NCBI RefSeq assembly: GCF_002923755.1
Contig: NZ_PGFZ01000003.1
Location: 1-64,000, forward strand
Direction of reading: 5' to 3'
DNA length: 64,000 nt
Source: Methylovulum psychrotolerans
GTDB lineage: Bacteria; Pseudomonadota; Gammaproteobacteria; Methylococcales; Methylomonadaceae
Shown: positions 45,587-53,470 of the stretch, one piece after another
How the letters are laid out: every line of letters begins with the position of its first letter
Numbering within the stretch: the stretch's first letter is position 1
Notes under the pieces: generated by a model
The model's database searches: none
The model's input: the letters and a program-made list of their open reading frames with translations, nothing else
What the model was told of the DNA's origin: nothing
Program-made: the position numbers and the translations under genes

Positions 45587-46093
45587 ATGAAAAACAAAAT
45601 CGGATTATTTTTGGGCGTGTTACTGGCGGCAAATGCCAATGTCAGCTTTGCGGAGCTAAAAATTGGCGTAGTTAATATTCCGGCGATTTTGGAAAAATCC
45701 CCGATGGTCGAAAAGGCCAGAAAACGTATGGAAATGGAATTTTCCTCACGCGAACACCAGTTGTCCTCGCTGATGAAAGACATCCAAAGCAAAGAAGAAA
45801 AAATGACTCGGGACGCTGCCATCATGAGCGATTCCGAACGCTCGAACATGGAAAAAGACCTGATGAACAAAAAGCGCGATGCCAAGCGTTCGCAACAGGA
45901 ATTCAGCGAAGACATTAACGCCCGCCGCAATGAAGAACTGGCCAAATTCCAACGCCGGATTGTTGAAGCCATCCAAGCCATTGCCAAAGAGCAAAACTTT
46001 GATTTAGTGCTGCATGATGGGGTCAGCTATGCCAGCGACAAAATTGATGTGACCTCGCAAGTCCAGCAAAAACTGTCTTCCATGCCCGATTGA
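45587..46093 (+). CDS. skp: OmpH/Skp family periplasmic chaperone
   Basis: A 168-residue protein with a signal peptide (MKNKIGLFLGVLLAANANVSFA), the start strand LKIGVVNIPAILEKSP, and a long charged coiled-coil arm (about 45-125). Skp trimers carry unfolded outer-membrane proteins to BamA, encoded just upstream. The ATG at 45587 gives a proper signal peptide; the frame can also start at a TTG six codons earlier. Confidence 0.92.
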   Translation: MKNKIGLFLGVLLAANANVSFAELKIGVVNIPAILEKSPMVEKARKRMEMEFSSREHQLSSLMKDIQSKEEKMTRDAAIMSDSERSNMEKDLMNKKRDAKRSQQEFSEDINARRNEELAKFQRRIVEAIQAIAKEQNFDLVLHDGVSYASDKIDVTSQVQQKLSSMPD

Positions 46094-46140
46094 TCACCCG
46101 TTACCCGTATCACTAACCCCTAGATAAAAGCACCTTCATC

Positions 46141-46584
46141 ATGTCTATCAAATTAGATATTTTACAAATACAAGAATTTTTACCACACCGCTATCCCTTT
46201 CTCCTTGTCGATAAAGTGGTGGAGTGTATACCTGGGGTTAGTTTGCTCGGCGTTAAAAATGTCACTTACAACGAACCGTTTTTCCAAGGCCACTTTCCGC
46301 AAAAACCGATTATGCCCGGTGTCCTGATCCTTGAGGCGATGGCGCAGGCCACCGGTTTGTTAGCATCGGAAACCGCCGGTGATGAACTGGAAGGCATGAT
46401 CTATTATCTGGTCGGTATTGATAAGGCCAAGTTCAAGCGTCCGGTCGTACCTGGCGACCAATTGATGCTGCATGTCAACTTTGTCAAAAGCAAACGCAAT
46501 ATCTGGGCGTTTGATTGCCACTCTGAGGTGGATGGCGAATTTGTCGCCAGTGCCGAAATCCGCTGTGCTGCTGTGGTGGACTGA
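46141..46584 (+). CDS. fabZ: 3-hydroxyacyl-ACP dehydratase FabZ
   Basis: A 147-residue hot-dog-fold enzyme with [13 protein letters not shown], catalytic His51 in [13 protein letters not shown] and Glu65 in LILEAMAQ. It dehydrates 3-hydroxyacyl-ACP in fatty acid synthesis and balances supply with LpxA, whose gene follows after 2 bases. Confidence 0.97.
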   Translation: MSIKLDILQIQEFLPHRYPFLLVDKVVECIPGVSLLGVKNVTYNEPFFQGHFPQKPIMPGVLILEAMAQATGLLASETAGDELEGMIYYLVGIDKAKFKRPVVPGDQLMLHVNFVKSKRNIWAFDCHSEVDGEFVASAEIRCAAVVD

Positions 46585-46586
46585 CC

Positions 46587-47357
46587 TTGATACATCCTAC
46601 CGCCCTGATTGACCGCAAGGCTGAAGTGGCTGAAGGCGTCACCATTGGTGCGTATTCGGTCATTGGTGCCGACGTTAAAATTGCCAGCGGCACCCAGATA
46701 GGTTCGCACGTCGTCGTTAAAGGCCCTACCAGTATCGGTAAAGACAACCGCATTTACCAGTTTGCGTCGATAGGCGAAGACCCGCAAGACAAAAAATACG
46801 CCGCCGAAGTGACCCGCCTGGAAATCGGCGACCGTAACACTATCCGCGAATTTACCTCCATGCACCGTGGCACCAAGCAAGACCGTAGCGTCACCCGCAT
46901 CGGCAGCGACAATTTGTTTATGGCCTATACCCATGTCGCCCATGATTGCCTCATCGGCGACCACGTTATTATGGCGAACGGCGCATCGTTAGCGGGGCAT
47001 GTGCGCCTGAACAGCCACGCCATTCTGGGCGGCTTTACGCTGGTGCATCAGTTTACCCAAATCGGCGAATACAGCTTTGCGGCGATGGGCAGCGCCATCA
47101 CCCAAGACGTGCCGCCGTTTATCATGGTCGGCGGCAAACCGACCCGCCCGCACGGCATTAATTCGGTGGGCATGGAGCGTAACGGCATCAGTGCCGATGA
47201 CATCCGCCTGATCCGTAAAGCCTATAAAATCATCTACAAAACCAATCTCCGTTTGGAAGATGCCATAGAGCAAATGGAAGACATGGCGGGCGACAGCAAA
47301 CCCGTGTCGGATATGGTCAGTTTTTTGCGTAACGTCACCCGTGGCATCCTGCGCTAA
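46587..47357 (+). CDS. lpxA: UDP-N-acetylglucosamine acyltransferase LpxA
   Basis: A 256-residue left-handed beta-helix acyltransferase with hexapeptide repeats. His119 in [11 protein letters not shown] is the equivalent of catalytic His125 in E. coli. The C-terminal helical domain is complete. It starts lipid A synthesis by acylating UDP-GlcNAc. The start codon is TTG at 46587, 2 bases after fabZ; no ATG lies near. Confidence 0.96.
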   Translation: MIHPTALIDRKAEVAEGVTIGAYSVIGADVKIASGTQIGSHVVVKGPTSIGKDNRIYQFASIGEDPQDKKYAAEVTRLEIGDRNTIREFTSMHRGTKQDRSVTRIGSDNLFMAYTHVAHDCLIGDHVIMANGASLAGHVRLNSHAILGGFTLVHQFTQIGEYSFAAMGSAITQDVPPFIMVGGKPTRPHGINSVGMERNGISADDIRLIRKAYKIIYKTNLRLEDAIEQMEDMAGDSKPVSDMVSFLRNVTRGILR

Positions 47358-47364
47358 GCCTGCT

Positions 47365-47970
47365 ATGGACACCGCCTTACCGCTTATGGCCGGGGTTGAT
47401 GAAGCCGGGCGCGGCTCCTTAGCGGGCGCGGTGTTCGCAGCGGCGGTCATCCTGCACCCTGACCGCCCGATTGCCGGGCTGGCCGACTCCAAAACCCTGA
47501 CCGCCGCCAAACGCGAACAGCTCTTCTTGCAGATTCAAGAACAGGCCTTAAGCTGGTGTATCGCTTCGGCCAGTGTCGAGGAGATTGACCAGCTGAACAT
47601 CCTGCAAGCGACCTTGTTAGCGATGCAACGCGCCGTGGCCGGGCTGACGGTGGTGCCGGATGAAGTCTTAGTGGACGGCAACCGCTTGCCCAAGCTGACC
47701 ATGCCTGCCCAGGCGATTGTCAAAGGCGACAGCAAAGTCGCCGCCATCAGCGCCGCCTCCATCCTTGCCAAAGTCGAACGCGATAGGCTGATGGATGATT
47801 ACCATAAGCGTTACCCCGTTTATGCCTTCCACCAGCACAAAGGCTACGGCACGGCGCAACATCTTGCCGAAATCCGCCAGCATGGCTTCCTCGACATCCA
47901 CCGGAAAAGCTTTAACCCGCTCAGGACGTGGTTGGCAGAAAACGCCGTGGTCAGTCATCAAAACGGCTGA
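47365..47970 (+). CDS. rnhB: Ribonuclease HII
   Basis: A 201-residue RNase HII with [13 protein letters not shown] (Asp12, Glu13), [12 protein letters not shown] and [17 protein letters not shown], plus the C-terminal [14 protein letters not shown]. It cuts RNA in RNA-DNA hybrids and removes misinserted ribonucleotides. I prefer the ATG 7 bases after lpxA; a GTG 8 codons earlier would overlap lpxA. The last 20 bases overlap the convergent srkA. Confidence 0.94.
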   Translation: MDTALPLMAGVDEAGRGSLAGAVFAAAVILHPDRPIAGLADSKTLTAAKREQLFLQIQEQALSWCIASASVEEIDQLNILQATLLAMQRAVAGLTVVPDEVLVDGNRLPKLTMPAQAIVKGDSKVAAISAASILAKVERDRLMDDYHKRYPVYAFHQHKGYGTAQHLAEIRQHGFLDIHRKSFNPLRTWLAENAVVSHQNG

Positions 47971-48952
47971 CCGCTAACGGCGGTTGCGCCATCAAGGTCA
48001 GCTGTACCCGCAATTCGGCAATCCGCTCTTGCCAATAATTCGGCCAAGTAAACCACGGGAAAGCCGCCGGAAAGGCCGGATCATCCCAGCGGCTCGCCAG
48101 CCAAGCCGAATAATGGATCAGGCGCAAAGTGCGCAACGCTTCCAGCAAATGCAGTTCGCGGCTGTCAAAATCGTAAAACATCCGATAGCCCGCCAACAAA
48201 TGCCCCAATTGCACCGCCATTTCTTCCCGCTCACCGGATAACAACATCCATAAATCCTGCATGGCCGGCCCTGTGCGGCTGTCGTCAAAATCGACAAAAT
48301 GCGGGCCGTCATCCGTCCACAAGACATTGCCGGGATAACAGTCGCCGTGCAAGCGCAGTTGCGCAGGTTTGCCCGCCCGCTCAAAACAGGCTTGCGCCAT
48401 TGCCAAACACTCCGTACTCACCGTATGGTAAGTTTCGGCAAATTCCGCCGGAATGCAGCGGTTATTGTGCAGAAAATCCCGCGCCGCTACGCCGAACTGC
48501 TTAACGTCCAAACCAGGCCGGTGCCGGAATGGCGTTTCCGCGCCAATGGCATGAATCCGCGCGATCAGCCGCCCCATCCGCTCCAGCTTTGCAGATCCGG
48601 CCAGTTCGGGTACCCGCCCGCCTTGCTTAGGAAATACCGCAAACCGGAAACCTTCCAGCTCATGCAGCGTCGCCCCATTACCAAACGCCAATGCGGGTAC
48701 AACGGGCAGCTCTTCTTCATATAAAGCCTGCACGAAAGCATGTTCTTCCAAAATCGCCGCATCCGTCCAACGCCCAGGCCGATAAAACTTCATCACCACC
48801 GTGCCCGCGTCCGCAACACCGACTTGGTAGACACGGTTTTCATAACTGTTTAAGGCCAGCATTCGCCCGTCCCCCGTTAAGCCGATGCTCTCCAGCGCGT
48901 TGAGGATAATATCGGGGGATAAGGCATAAAAAGGCGCAAGGGAAGTGGTCAT
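47951..48952 (-). CDS. srkA: Stress response kinase A (YihE family)
   Basis: A 333-residue aminoglycoside-phosphotransferase-fold Ser/Thr kinase. It shows [27 protein letters not shown] with the ATP-binding Lys, the catalytic [12 protein letters not shown], and [18 protein letters not shown]. coli SrkA (328 residues) opposes stress-induced cell death. It is a single gene converging on rnhB with a 20-base overlap. Confidence 0.93.
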   Translation of the reverse strand: MTTSLAPFYALSPDIILNALESIGLTGDGRMLALNSYENRVYQVGVADAGTVVMKFYRPGRWTDAAILEEHAFVQALYEEELPVVPALAFGNGATLHELEGFRFAVFPKQGGRVPELAGSAKLERMGRLIARIHAIGAETPFRHRPGLDVKQFGVAARDFLHNNRCIPAEFAETYHTVSTECLAMAQACFERAGKPAQLRLHGDCYPGNVLWTDDGPHFVDFDDSRTGPAMQDLWMLLSGEREEMAVQLGHLLAGYRMFYDFDSRELHLLEALRTLRLIHYSAWLASRWDDPAFPAAFPWFTWPNYWQERIAELRVQLTLMAQPPLAVSRFDD

Positions 48953-49072
48953 AAAGTGTGTATAAATCTTAAGTCAGTTCAAGGTGGCGGCGTTACTCAA
49001 CCGCCCACGGTAGTGTGCGAGTTATACCACGCTTAGGGCAGAACTCAACTGATTAAACGCCTTTGTTTCGCT

Positions 49073-49096
49073 AATAGCCGCATCATCACGGCTATT
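49073..49096. terminator. Hairpin between srkA and the integron
   Basis: AATAGCCG-CATCATCA-CGGCTATT followed by TTGCT. It sits just beyond the truncated end of the integrase relic and marks the left border of the integron remnant. Confidence 0.35.
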
Positions 49097-49136
49097 TTGC
49101 TAAATTGCCACCACCGATCCTTAAAACCTTTGCCGA

Positions 49137-49453
49137 CTTTTGCCAACTCCACATTACCCAGCGAAGGTAATTTGGTAGTCAAAACGGCTTTGTACAAAAA
49201 CAACAACGCCGAACGCGCTTGGTTCTGGGTTGAGGTCTACACCTTGCCCGCCACCGCCAAATGCGTCAAAATTGCCCGGCCTCAGCCATCCCCATTTCAC
49301 GCAGATGCCGCTTGCCAAAATGCAGAGCCGCCTAATCCAATCTGTGTAAGTCTGTTCTGTACGGATGCTGTAATGTTTAAAGCGGATTTTTTCCCTGACT
49401 TGGTCTAACAGCTTAGATTTCTGAACAAATAAATTACCTGACGGGTATTGCAT
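49137..49453 (-). pseudogene. Integron integrase IntI, frameshifted and truncated
   Basis: From the ATG at 49453 the frame reads KLLDQVREKIRFKHYSIRTE and QTYTDWIRRL, the N-terminal SAM-like domain of IntI tyrosine recombinases. The frame is then disturbed. In another frame, with internal stops, LTHLAVAGKV and TSTQNQARSALLFLYKAVL continue the family sequence to about 49137, where similarity ends. The whole catalytic domain (R-H-R-Y) is missing. The protein cannot recombine cassettes, so the array is frozen unless an integrase acts in trans. Confidence 0.85.
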
Positions 49454-49458
49454 AAGTT

Positions 49459-49586
49459 ATAGGATGTGCTAAATTCTGCTAAACTTATAAAAGAAAAGAA
49501 ATTTTACATCTTTAAAGAACTGTAGACAGCCTAAATGACGCAATATCTTGCGTCATTTAGGCTGTCTACATAACGTTGGGCTTTTA
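49459..49586 (+). other. Presumptive attI with perfect hairpin
   Basis: It lies between the integrase relic and the first cassette. A perfect 22-bp inverted repeat (49522-49543 and 49548-49569, 4-base loop) is followed by ATAAC and the core GTTGGGC at 49575-49581. A TTGCAT / TAAATT pair 16 bases apart, starting at 49449, could be the cassette promoter. The segment recurs inverted at 37410-37536. The attI name is inferred from position and core. Confidence 0.7.
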
Positions 49587-49608
49587 TTTTTAACTTGGGA
49601 TAATAAAA

Positions 49609-50379
49609 ATGGCAAAGAGAACGGGTACTAACTATAGCGAAACACTTACAGGAACAGATCAAAGTGACACGTTCAATGGTAAAGGCGGGAACGACACCCT
49701 TATCGGTGGTCTCGGTAACGACTTTTACGATTTTTCCGGCAATTTTGGTTACGACTACGTGAAAGAATCCACAAATGGCGGCAACGACACCCTCCGCATA
49801 TTGAGTGATATTCCGGCTTCTGCAGTGCGTCTGGTCGGTGATATGTATGGCGATCTTTCGGTCATAGCCGATGGCTACGGAAAAATCACTCTCCCAGACC
49901 ATCTGCTCTCAACTACGGTCGAATTCCTTAAAATTGGTTCAGCCGCCCCAATTTCACTTACTGGCGGCCTTACTATGACTGGAAGCGACTATGGCTATGA
50001 ATCCATCTATGGAACGCGGTATAACGACACCATCAATAGCAAAGGCGGGCCTGATACGCTGAGGGGAGGCCTCGGTCAAGATTGTTTTGTTTTCGAAGGT
50101 AATTTTGGTAGCGATACGATCAGTGATTTCAGTAAAACCCAGAATGACATCTTGGATTTTTCACGAATCGATGCAAATTCTAGCATAGCGGGTGACCAAA
50201 GTTTTAGTTTTATCGGTACTTCTGCATTCACAACGGCGGGAGGTCAGATACGTTACGTTAACTCCAACATCAGCAACACCACTTATGTCCAGTTAAACAC
50301 TGATAACGACGTAGCAGCAGAATATCAGGTTGAATTAGTCGGGAAGATCGGTTTAACAGCAACCGATATATTGGGATAA
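49609..50379 (+). CDS. RTX calcium-binding protein (cassette 1)
   Basis: A 256-residue protein with two short RTX blocks: GKGGNDTLIGGLGND (24-38) and SKGGPDTLRGGLGQD (about 143-157). Each is followed by an aromatic FEGNFG-type strand, and then ISDFSKTQNDILDFSRI, a form often found in the C-terminal part of RTX proteins. There is no Sec signal; type I secretion is expected. It has no enzymatic domain. It is the first cassette of the integron, an unusual place for an RTX gene. The ribosome site is weak (GGGA). Confidence 0.8.
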   Translation: MAKRTGTNYSETLTGTDQSDTFNGKGGNDTLIGGLGNDFYDFSGNFGYDYVKESTNGGNDTLRILSDIPASAVRLVGDMYGDLSVIADGYGKITLPDHLLSTTVEFLKIGSAAPISLTGGLTMTGSDYGYESIYGTRYNDTINSKGGPDTLRGGLGQDCFVFEGNFGSDTISDFSKTQNDILDFSRIDANSSIAGDQSFSFIGTSAFTTAGGQIRYVNSNISNTTYVQLNTDNDVAAEYQVELVGKIGLTATDILG

Positions 50380-50386
50380 TTGGTAA

Positions 50387-50411
50387 GGTGGATTTGCGCT
50401 AGCAATCCACC
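50387..50411 (+). terminator. Hairpin after the RTX gene
   Basis: GGTGGATT and AATCCACC form an 8-bp stem with a 9-base loop, starting 7 bases after the stop codon. No T-run follows, so termination is uncertain. Confidence 0.35.
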
Positions 50412-50599
50412 ATTTCAGAGTCGAAGTGTTCATGAGGCATCGCATTTTGCTGTTCCGCGTCTATGAACTGCTTGGCTTTGGTCTAATATACTGTGAACGG
50501 CATTAGATTGCGTTTATTGGAAGTGTCAATTCCAACCCTCATCTGTTAGAAAAGAGAGTGACAAGGCTCAATTAGTGACCGCTCAGAGTATATCTATCA

Positions 50600-50720
50600 G
50601 CCCAACAAGTCAGTCAAAGGGACTGCCCGCTGTTCCGGCTGGCGAAGTTTTTGTTTTTTTATGGGTAAGCGACTCCGCTGTAGGCAATCACGCGGGCATT
50701 CCCTTACCGTAACGTTAGGC
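50600..50720 (+). repeat. Integron attC site 1
   Basis: Starts GCCCAAC (50600-50606) and ends GTTAGGC (50714-50720), 121 bases. Internal arms 'tgggtaagcg' and 'cccttaccgtaac' can pair with each other. It closes the RTX cassette. Confidence 0.85.
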
Positions 50721-50824
50721 ACACTTGCCGTGCTGTCGGTCGGATACTTCAAAAAAACGAGGCCGAACCCTTGTCTTTATAAATAAATACCATTATTTAC
50801 AAGTGGTTACAAATATGGTATTGT

Positions 50825-50885
50825 GCAAAGCATGGGTGCTTGTGATGCATAACTCGTTGACACATCACAAGCACCCATGCTTTGC
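50825..50885. repeat. Perfect 23-bp inverted repeat inside cassette 2
   Basis: The arms 50825-50847 and 50863-50885 are exact inverse copies (starting GCAAAGCATGGGTGC) around a 15-base loop. It could form a strong RNA or single-strand DNA hairpin. It lies in the stretch between attC 1 and the convincing part of the next gene. Confidence 0.8.
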
Positions 50886-50970
50886 GCCAACTTCGCCTAT
50901 TTCCAGATGGGGAATTTTTGCGGAATGTCTAAAACGGGCGCATGTGAAACATGCCAGCCGCACGGCAAGA

Positions 50971-51579
50971 ATGCCTAACGCGTCGTTAGAACAACTTAGT
51001 CCGCTTCCGCTACCTAAGTTGCTCAACTCTACATTGGGCAAAAATATGGAACCAGAACTGAGGGCAAGAAATCTTTGGCAGAAGGCCAAACATATATTGC
51101 TTCCCTATGATGGAATGGCAACAGAAATTTTTATAACCAACCTGAATAATAAATCTTTAATCCCCTCAATTGAGGCAATCGAATCCCACGTTATTTCTCC
51201 GGAAATACTAACTTGGGCTGGAGAATCGCTTGGAATCCCGGAACCGTTAAACTCTAATTCCAAGCTCCGGCTTATTGAATTGCCCGAAGCCAGTACGCAG
51301 CATAGCATTCGAGGATCGTTATTTTCAGAGCGAGATATTTGCTTCTATGTTTGGATCGATGTAGAGAAGGGAACACACGAAATTGAAATAGTATTTTGGA
51401 ATGATCTCAGTTTCCCAAGCAAACATTCTATTGCGGAGCATATTCAGGCGTTCTCAACACTTATAGCACTGGCCGAACTTATCCGTGGCGTTTCATCTTC
51501 AAGCAAATGTATCCTTTCCGGGGAGCATAATGGGTCAACGGAAGCGTTACTAAATAATGAATATGTCGTAATTTGGTAA
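50971..51579 (+). CDS. Hypothetical protein (cassette 2)
   Basis: The frame is open from 50725 (TTG) to 51579. The first 80 or so codons cross the 23-bp inverted repeat and do not look protein-like. Real protein character starts near MEPELRARNLWQKAKHILL (51046). I give the ATG at 50971 as a compromise; no start has a clear ribosome site. The product (about 180-200 residues) has IFITNLNNKSLIPSIEAIE and FYVWIDVEKGTHEIEIVFW, suggesting an alpha/beta fold with several strands. I recognise no family. Confidence 0.5.
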   Translation: MPNASLEQLSPLPLPKLLNSTLGKNMEPELRARNLWQKAKHILLPYDGMATEIFITNLNNKSLIPSIEAIESHVISPEILTWAGESLGIPEPLNSNSKLRLIELPEASTQHSIRGSLFSERDICFYVWIDVEKGTHEIEIVFWNDLSFPSKHSIAEHIQAFSTLIALAELIRGVSSSSKCILSGEHNGSTEALLNNEYVVIW

Positions 51580-51654
51580 TCTAGGGTTCAAGCCAAATCC
51601 GGCAAGGCAAGCTTGGGGGTTTTGCTATTGTTTGGGCAAAGTCAGCACCCTCAA

Positions 51655-51778
51655 GCCCAACAAGTCAGTAAAAGGGGACGCGCCGCCCGTTGGCGGTTTT
51701 GAAGTTCTGTTTTTTATCAAGGTGCGGCGGCTTCGGTTAAGCTCTCAGAGCGGCGAGTCCCTTACCGTAACGTTGGGC
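51655..51778 (+). repeat. Integron attC site 2
   Basis: GCCCAAC (51655-51661) to GTTGGGC (51772-51778), 124 bases. Shares 'aagtcagta', 'cccgttggcggttttgaa' and 'cccttaccgtaac' with the other sites. Confidence 0.85.
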
Positions 51779-51799
51779 ATCAAAATATAAAAGGAAACC

Positions 51800-52171
51800 A
51801 TGAAGAAAATCACAGCGATATACATCTCAATATTTGCAGTATCATTTTTCTTATGGGGAAGTGTTCAAGCATCAGAGTCTTGCAACGCAAAAGTTCTTAC
51901 CAATATTGGAGCAATGGAAAGCCCGCAAAGCGTTTTGGAGAAGGGCGAAATAATTGATTCGGTAACACAATACAATAAAGTCATATTTAAAAAATCTGGC
52001 TATGTTGATGATAATTTTTGTCAACACGGCGGTTACTGCTATCCTGCACATATTAGTATTAAAAGGCGGCAAATTAAATCTATTCAGTTACTAAATTGTA
52101 AAATTGGAAAACTTGTTGAGGTAACTAAAGAAGACGAGTATCAAAGAGAAGAAATGTATTCAATAGAGTAA
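51800..52171 (+). CDS. Small secreted protein (cassette 3)
   Basis: A 123-residue protein with a clear signal peptide (MKKITAIYISIFAVSFFLWGSVQA). The mature part is about 99 residues and has four cysteines (ESCNAK, DNFCQHGGYC, LNCKIG), which could form two disulfides in the periplasm. The ribosome site GGAA is 3 bases before the ATG, in a purine-rich AAAAGGAAACC. No family is recognised. The composition is AT-richer than the flanking core genes, as expected for a cassette. Confidence 0.7.
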   Translation: MKKITAIYISIFAVSFFLWGSVQASESCNAKVLTNIGAMESPQSVLEKGEIIDSVTQYNKVIFKKSGYVDDNFCQHGGYCYPAHISIKRRQIKSIQLLNCKIGKLVEVTKEDEYQREEMYSIE

Positions 52172-52234
52172 TCGCACATCAAGGCAATTTAATCTGTTTT
52201 GGTTGGGTGGTAGCGGGTTTGTCGGCATTGCCAA

Positions 52235-52356
52235 GCCCGACAAGTCAGTCAAAGCGACCCGCCGCCCGTTGGCGGTTTTGAAACACAAATTTAATTCAAG
52301 GTAAGCGGCTTCGCCTAGCTTCCGTTAGCGGTGGTCGCCTTACCATAACGTTAGGC
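52235..52356 (+). repeat. Integron attC site 3
   Basis: GCCCGAC (52235-52241) to GTTAGGC (52350-52356), 122 bases. Same internal blocks as sites 2 and 4. The first core carries G in place of A in the usual AAC. Confidence 0.82.
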
Positions 52357-52381
52357 TGTTGTAGAAAGGGGGGGATGCTGA

Positions 52382-52789
52382 ATGACTTTATTCCGTGGTG
52401 GCTGTCTATGTGGTGCCGTGCGTTATGAAACGACCTCTGAGCCTTTGAACCAGAGGGTATGTCACTGTAAGGCTTGTCAAAAAGTTATCGGTGCTGCTTT
52501 CAATGCCCGCGTACTCATGCGCATCGAGCATGTTGCTATCTCTGGCCCAATCAGCACATTTCACTCTTCAGAAACTCTTGAGCGCGGTTTTTGCTCGCAT
52601 TGCGGTTCAAGTATTTTCTCGCGGCGTGTTTCTGCTGGAGTCATCGGCTTAACAGCCGGTAGCCTCGACGAGCCGTCACTGTTCACACCTGACATGCACT
52701 TTTGGGTATCTTCAAAGCAACCTTGGTTACAAATCACAGATAACCTGCCTCAATATCCAGAAGGCCCGCCATCTTTAGGTTATCCATGA
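52382..52789 (+). CDS. GFA family (glutathione-dependent formaldehyde-activating-like) protein
   Basis: A 135-residue zinc protein with the family's cysteine pattern: GGCLCGAVRYE near residues 7-17, CHCKACQ, and FCSHCGSSIF. The GFA fold binds zinc through these cysteines. The founding member speeds addition of formaldehyde to glutathione, but many members have other or unknown roles. It is the first gene of a two-gene cassette, overlapping the next gene by 4 bases. GFA genes are frequent integron cargo. Confidence 0.88.
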   Translation: MTLFRGGCLCGAVRYETTSEPLNQRVCHCKACQKVIGAAFNARVLMRIEHVAISGPISTFHSSETLERGFCSHCGSSIFSRRVSAGVIGLTAGSLDEPSLFTPDMHFWVSSKQPWLQITDNLPQYPEGPPSLGYP

Positions 52790-53253
52790 GTAGTTACAAA
52801 TATTATTTAGTATTGCTAATAGTGCTTTTTAATACCAATAATATTTTTCAGTATATTCATCAATTAAGGGTGCTACCCTCGGCAATAAAAGTGGCTTATC
52901 CAGTAGCGATGGGAACCGAAGGTGATTTATGGGATGGATGTGATGTGGCAGTGTTTAAACTAGCCGAATCAACCATAAAAAACATTGAAACTCAGGGAAT
53001 TAAATTTTTTGACAGTGTAGTTGGCAATGGCTATGAAAACTATAATGGCTGGAAAGAAACGCCTACTTTACCAATATGGAAAATCAATAGGGGTGAGGAT
53101 AATCCAACAAGATGCGCGGTAATCAGTGCTACGCTTCTTAATAAAATTACAGAAGCCGTGATGCAAAAAGGCGCATACTACACGTCAAACGCCAGAATGG
53201 ATTTAATGGCCATTCCTGCTTTGGGTTTTGCGGTTATTATTGATGTTTATTAA
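52786..53253 (+). CDS. Membrane-anchored hypothetical protein (cassette 4, second gene)
   Basis: A 155-residue protein with an N-terminal hydrophobic segment (YYLVLLIVLFNTNNIF) that may be a signal anchor. The rest has GTEGDLWDGCDVAVFKL, FFDSVVGNGYENYNGWKETP and ISATLLNKITEAVMQKGAYY. I recognise no family. Its ATG overlaps the GFA stop (ATGA), so the two are translated together. AT-rich. Confidence 0.65.
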   Translation: MSSYKYYLVLLIVLFNTNNIFQYIHQLRVLPSAIKVAYPVAMGTEGDLWDGCDVAVFKLAESTIKNIETQGIKFFDSVVGNGYENYNGWKETPTLPIWKINRGEDNPTRCAVISATLLNKITEAVMQKGAYYTSNARMDLMAIPALGFAVIIDVY

Positions 53254-53326
53254 CCCGTAAGGTGGGTTCGTCAATCGGCATCCATTTGTTATTTTGTTTG
53301 GAGGCTTGGCTTTACTACACATCGTT

Positions 53327-53449
53327 ATGCCCAACAAGCCAGTCAAATGGACGCGCCGCCCGTTGGTGGTTTTGAAGTTCTGTTTTTTTATCAAGGTTCG
53401 GCGGCTTCGCTTTCGTTAGCAGCGTGCCCCTTTTACCTTTACGTTGGGC
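53327..53449 (+). repeat. Integron attC site 4
   Basis: GCCCAAC (53327-53333) to GTTGGGC (53443-53449), 123 bases. Most similar to site 2 in its middle part. Confidence 0.85.
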
Positions 53450-53470
53450 AATCAATTAGAGGGAAAACCG

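Noticed and set aside
46404-46964. Minus-strand frame of 186 codons
   Set aside because: Shadow of fabZ and lpxA, both of which have intact catalytic motifs.
49097-49408. Plus-strand frame of 103 codons
   Set aside because: Antisense to the integrase relic; the integrase similarity on the other strand explains the sequence.
50973-50988. GCCTAAC...GTTAG as a miniature attC
   Set aside because: The spacing is far too short and the second core does not fit GTTRRRY; noted only in connection with the hairpin upstream.
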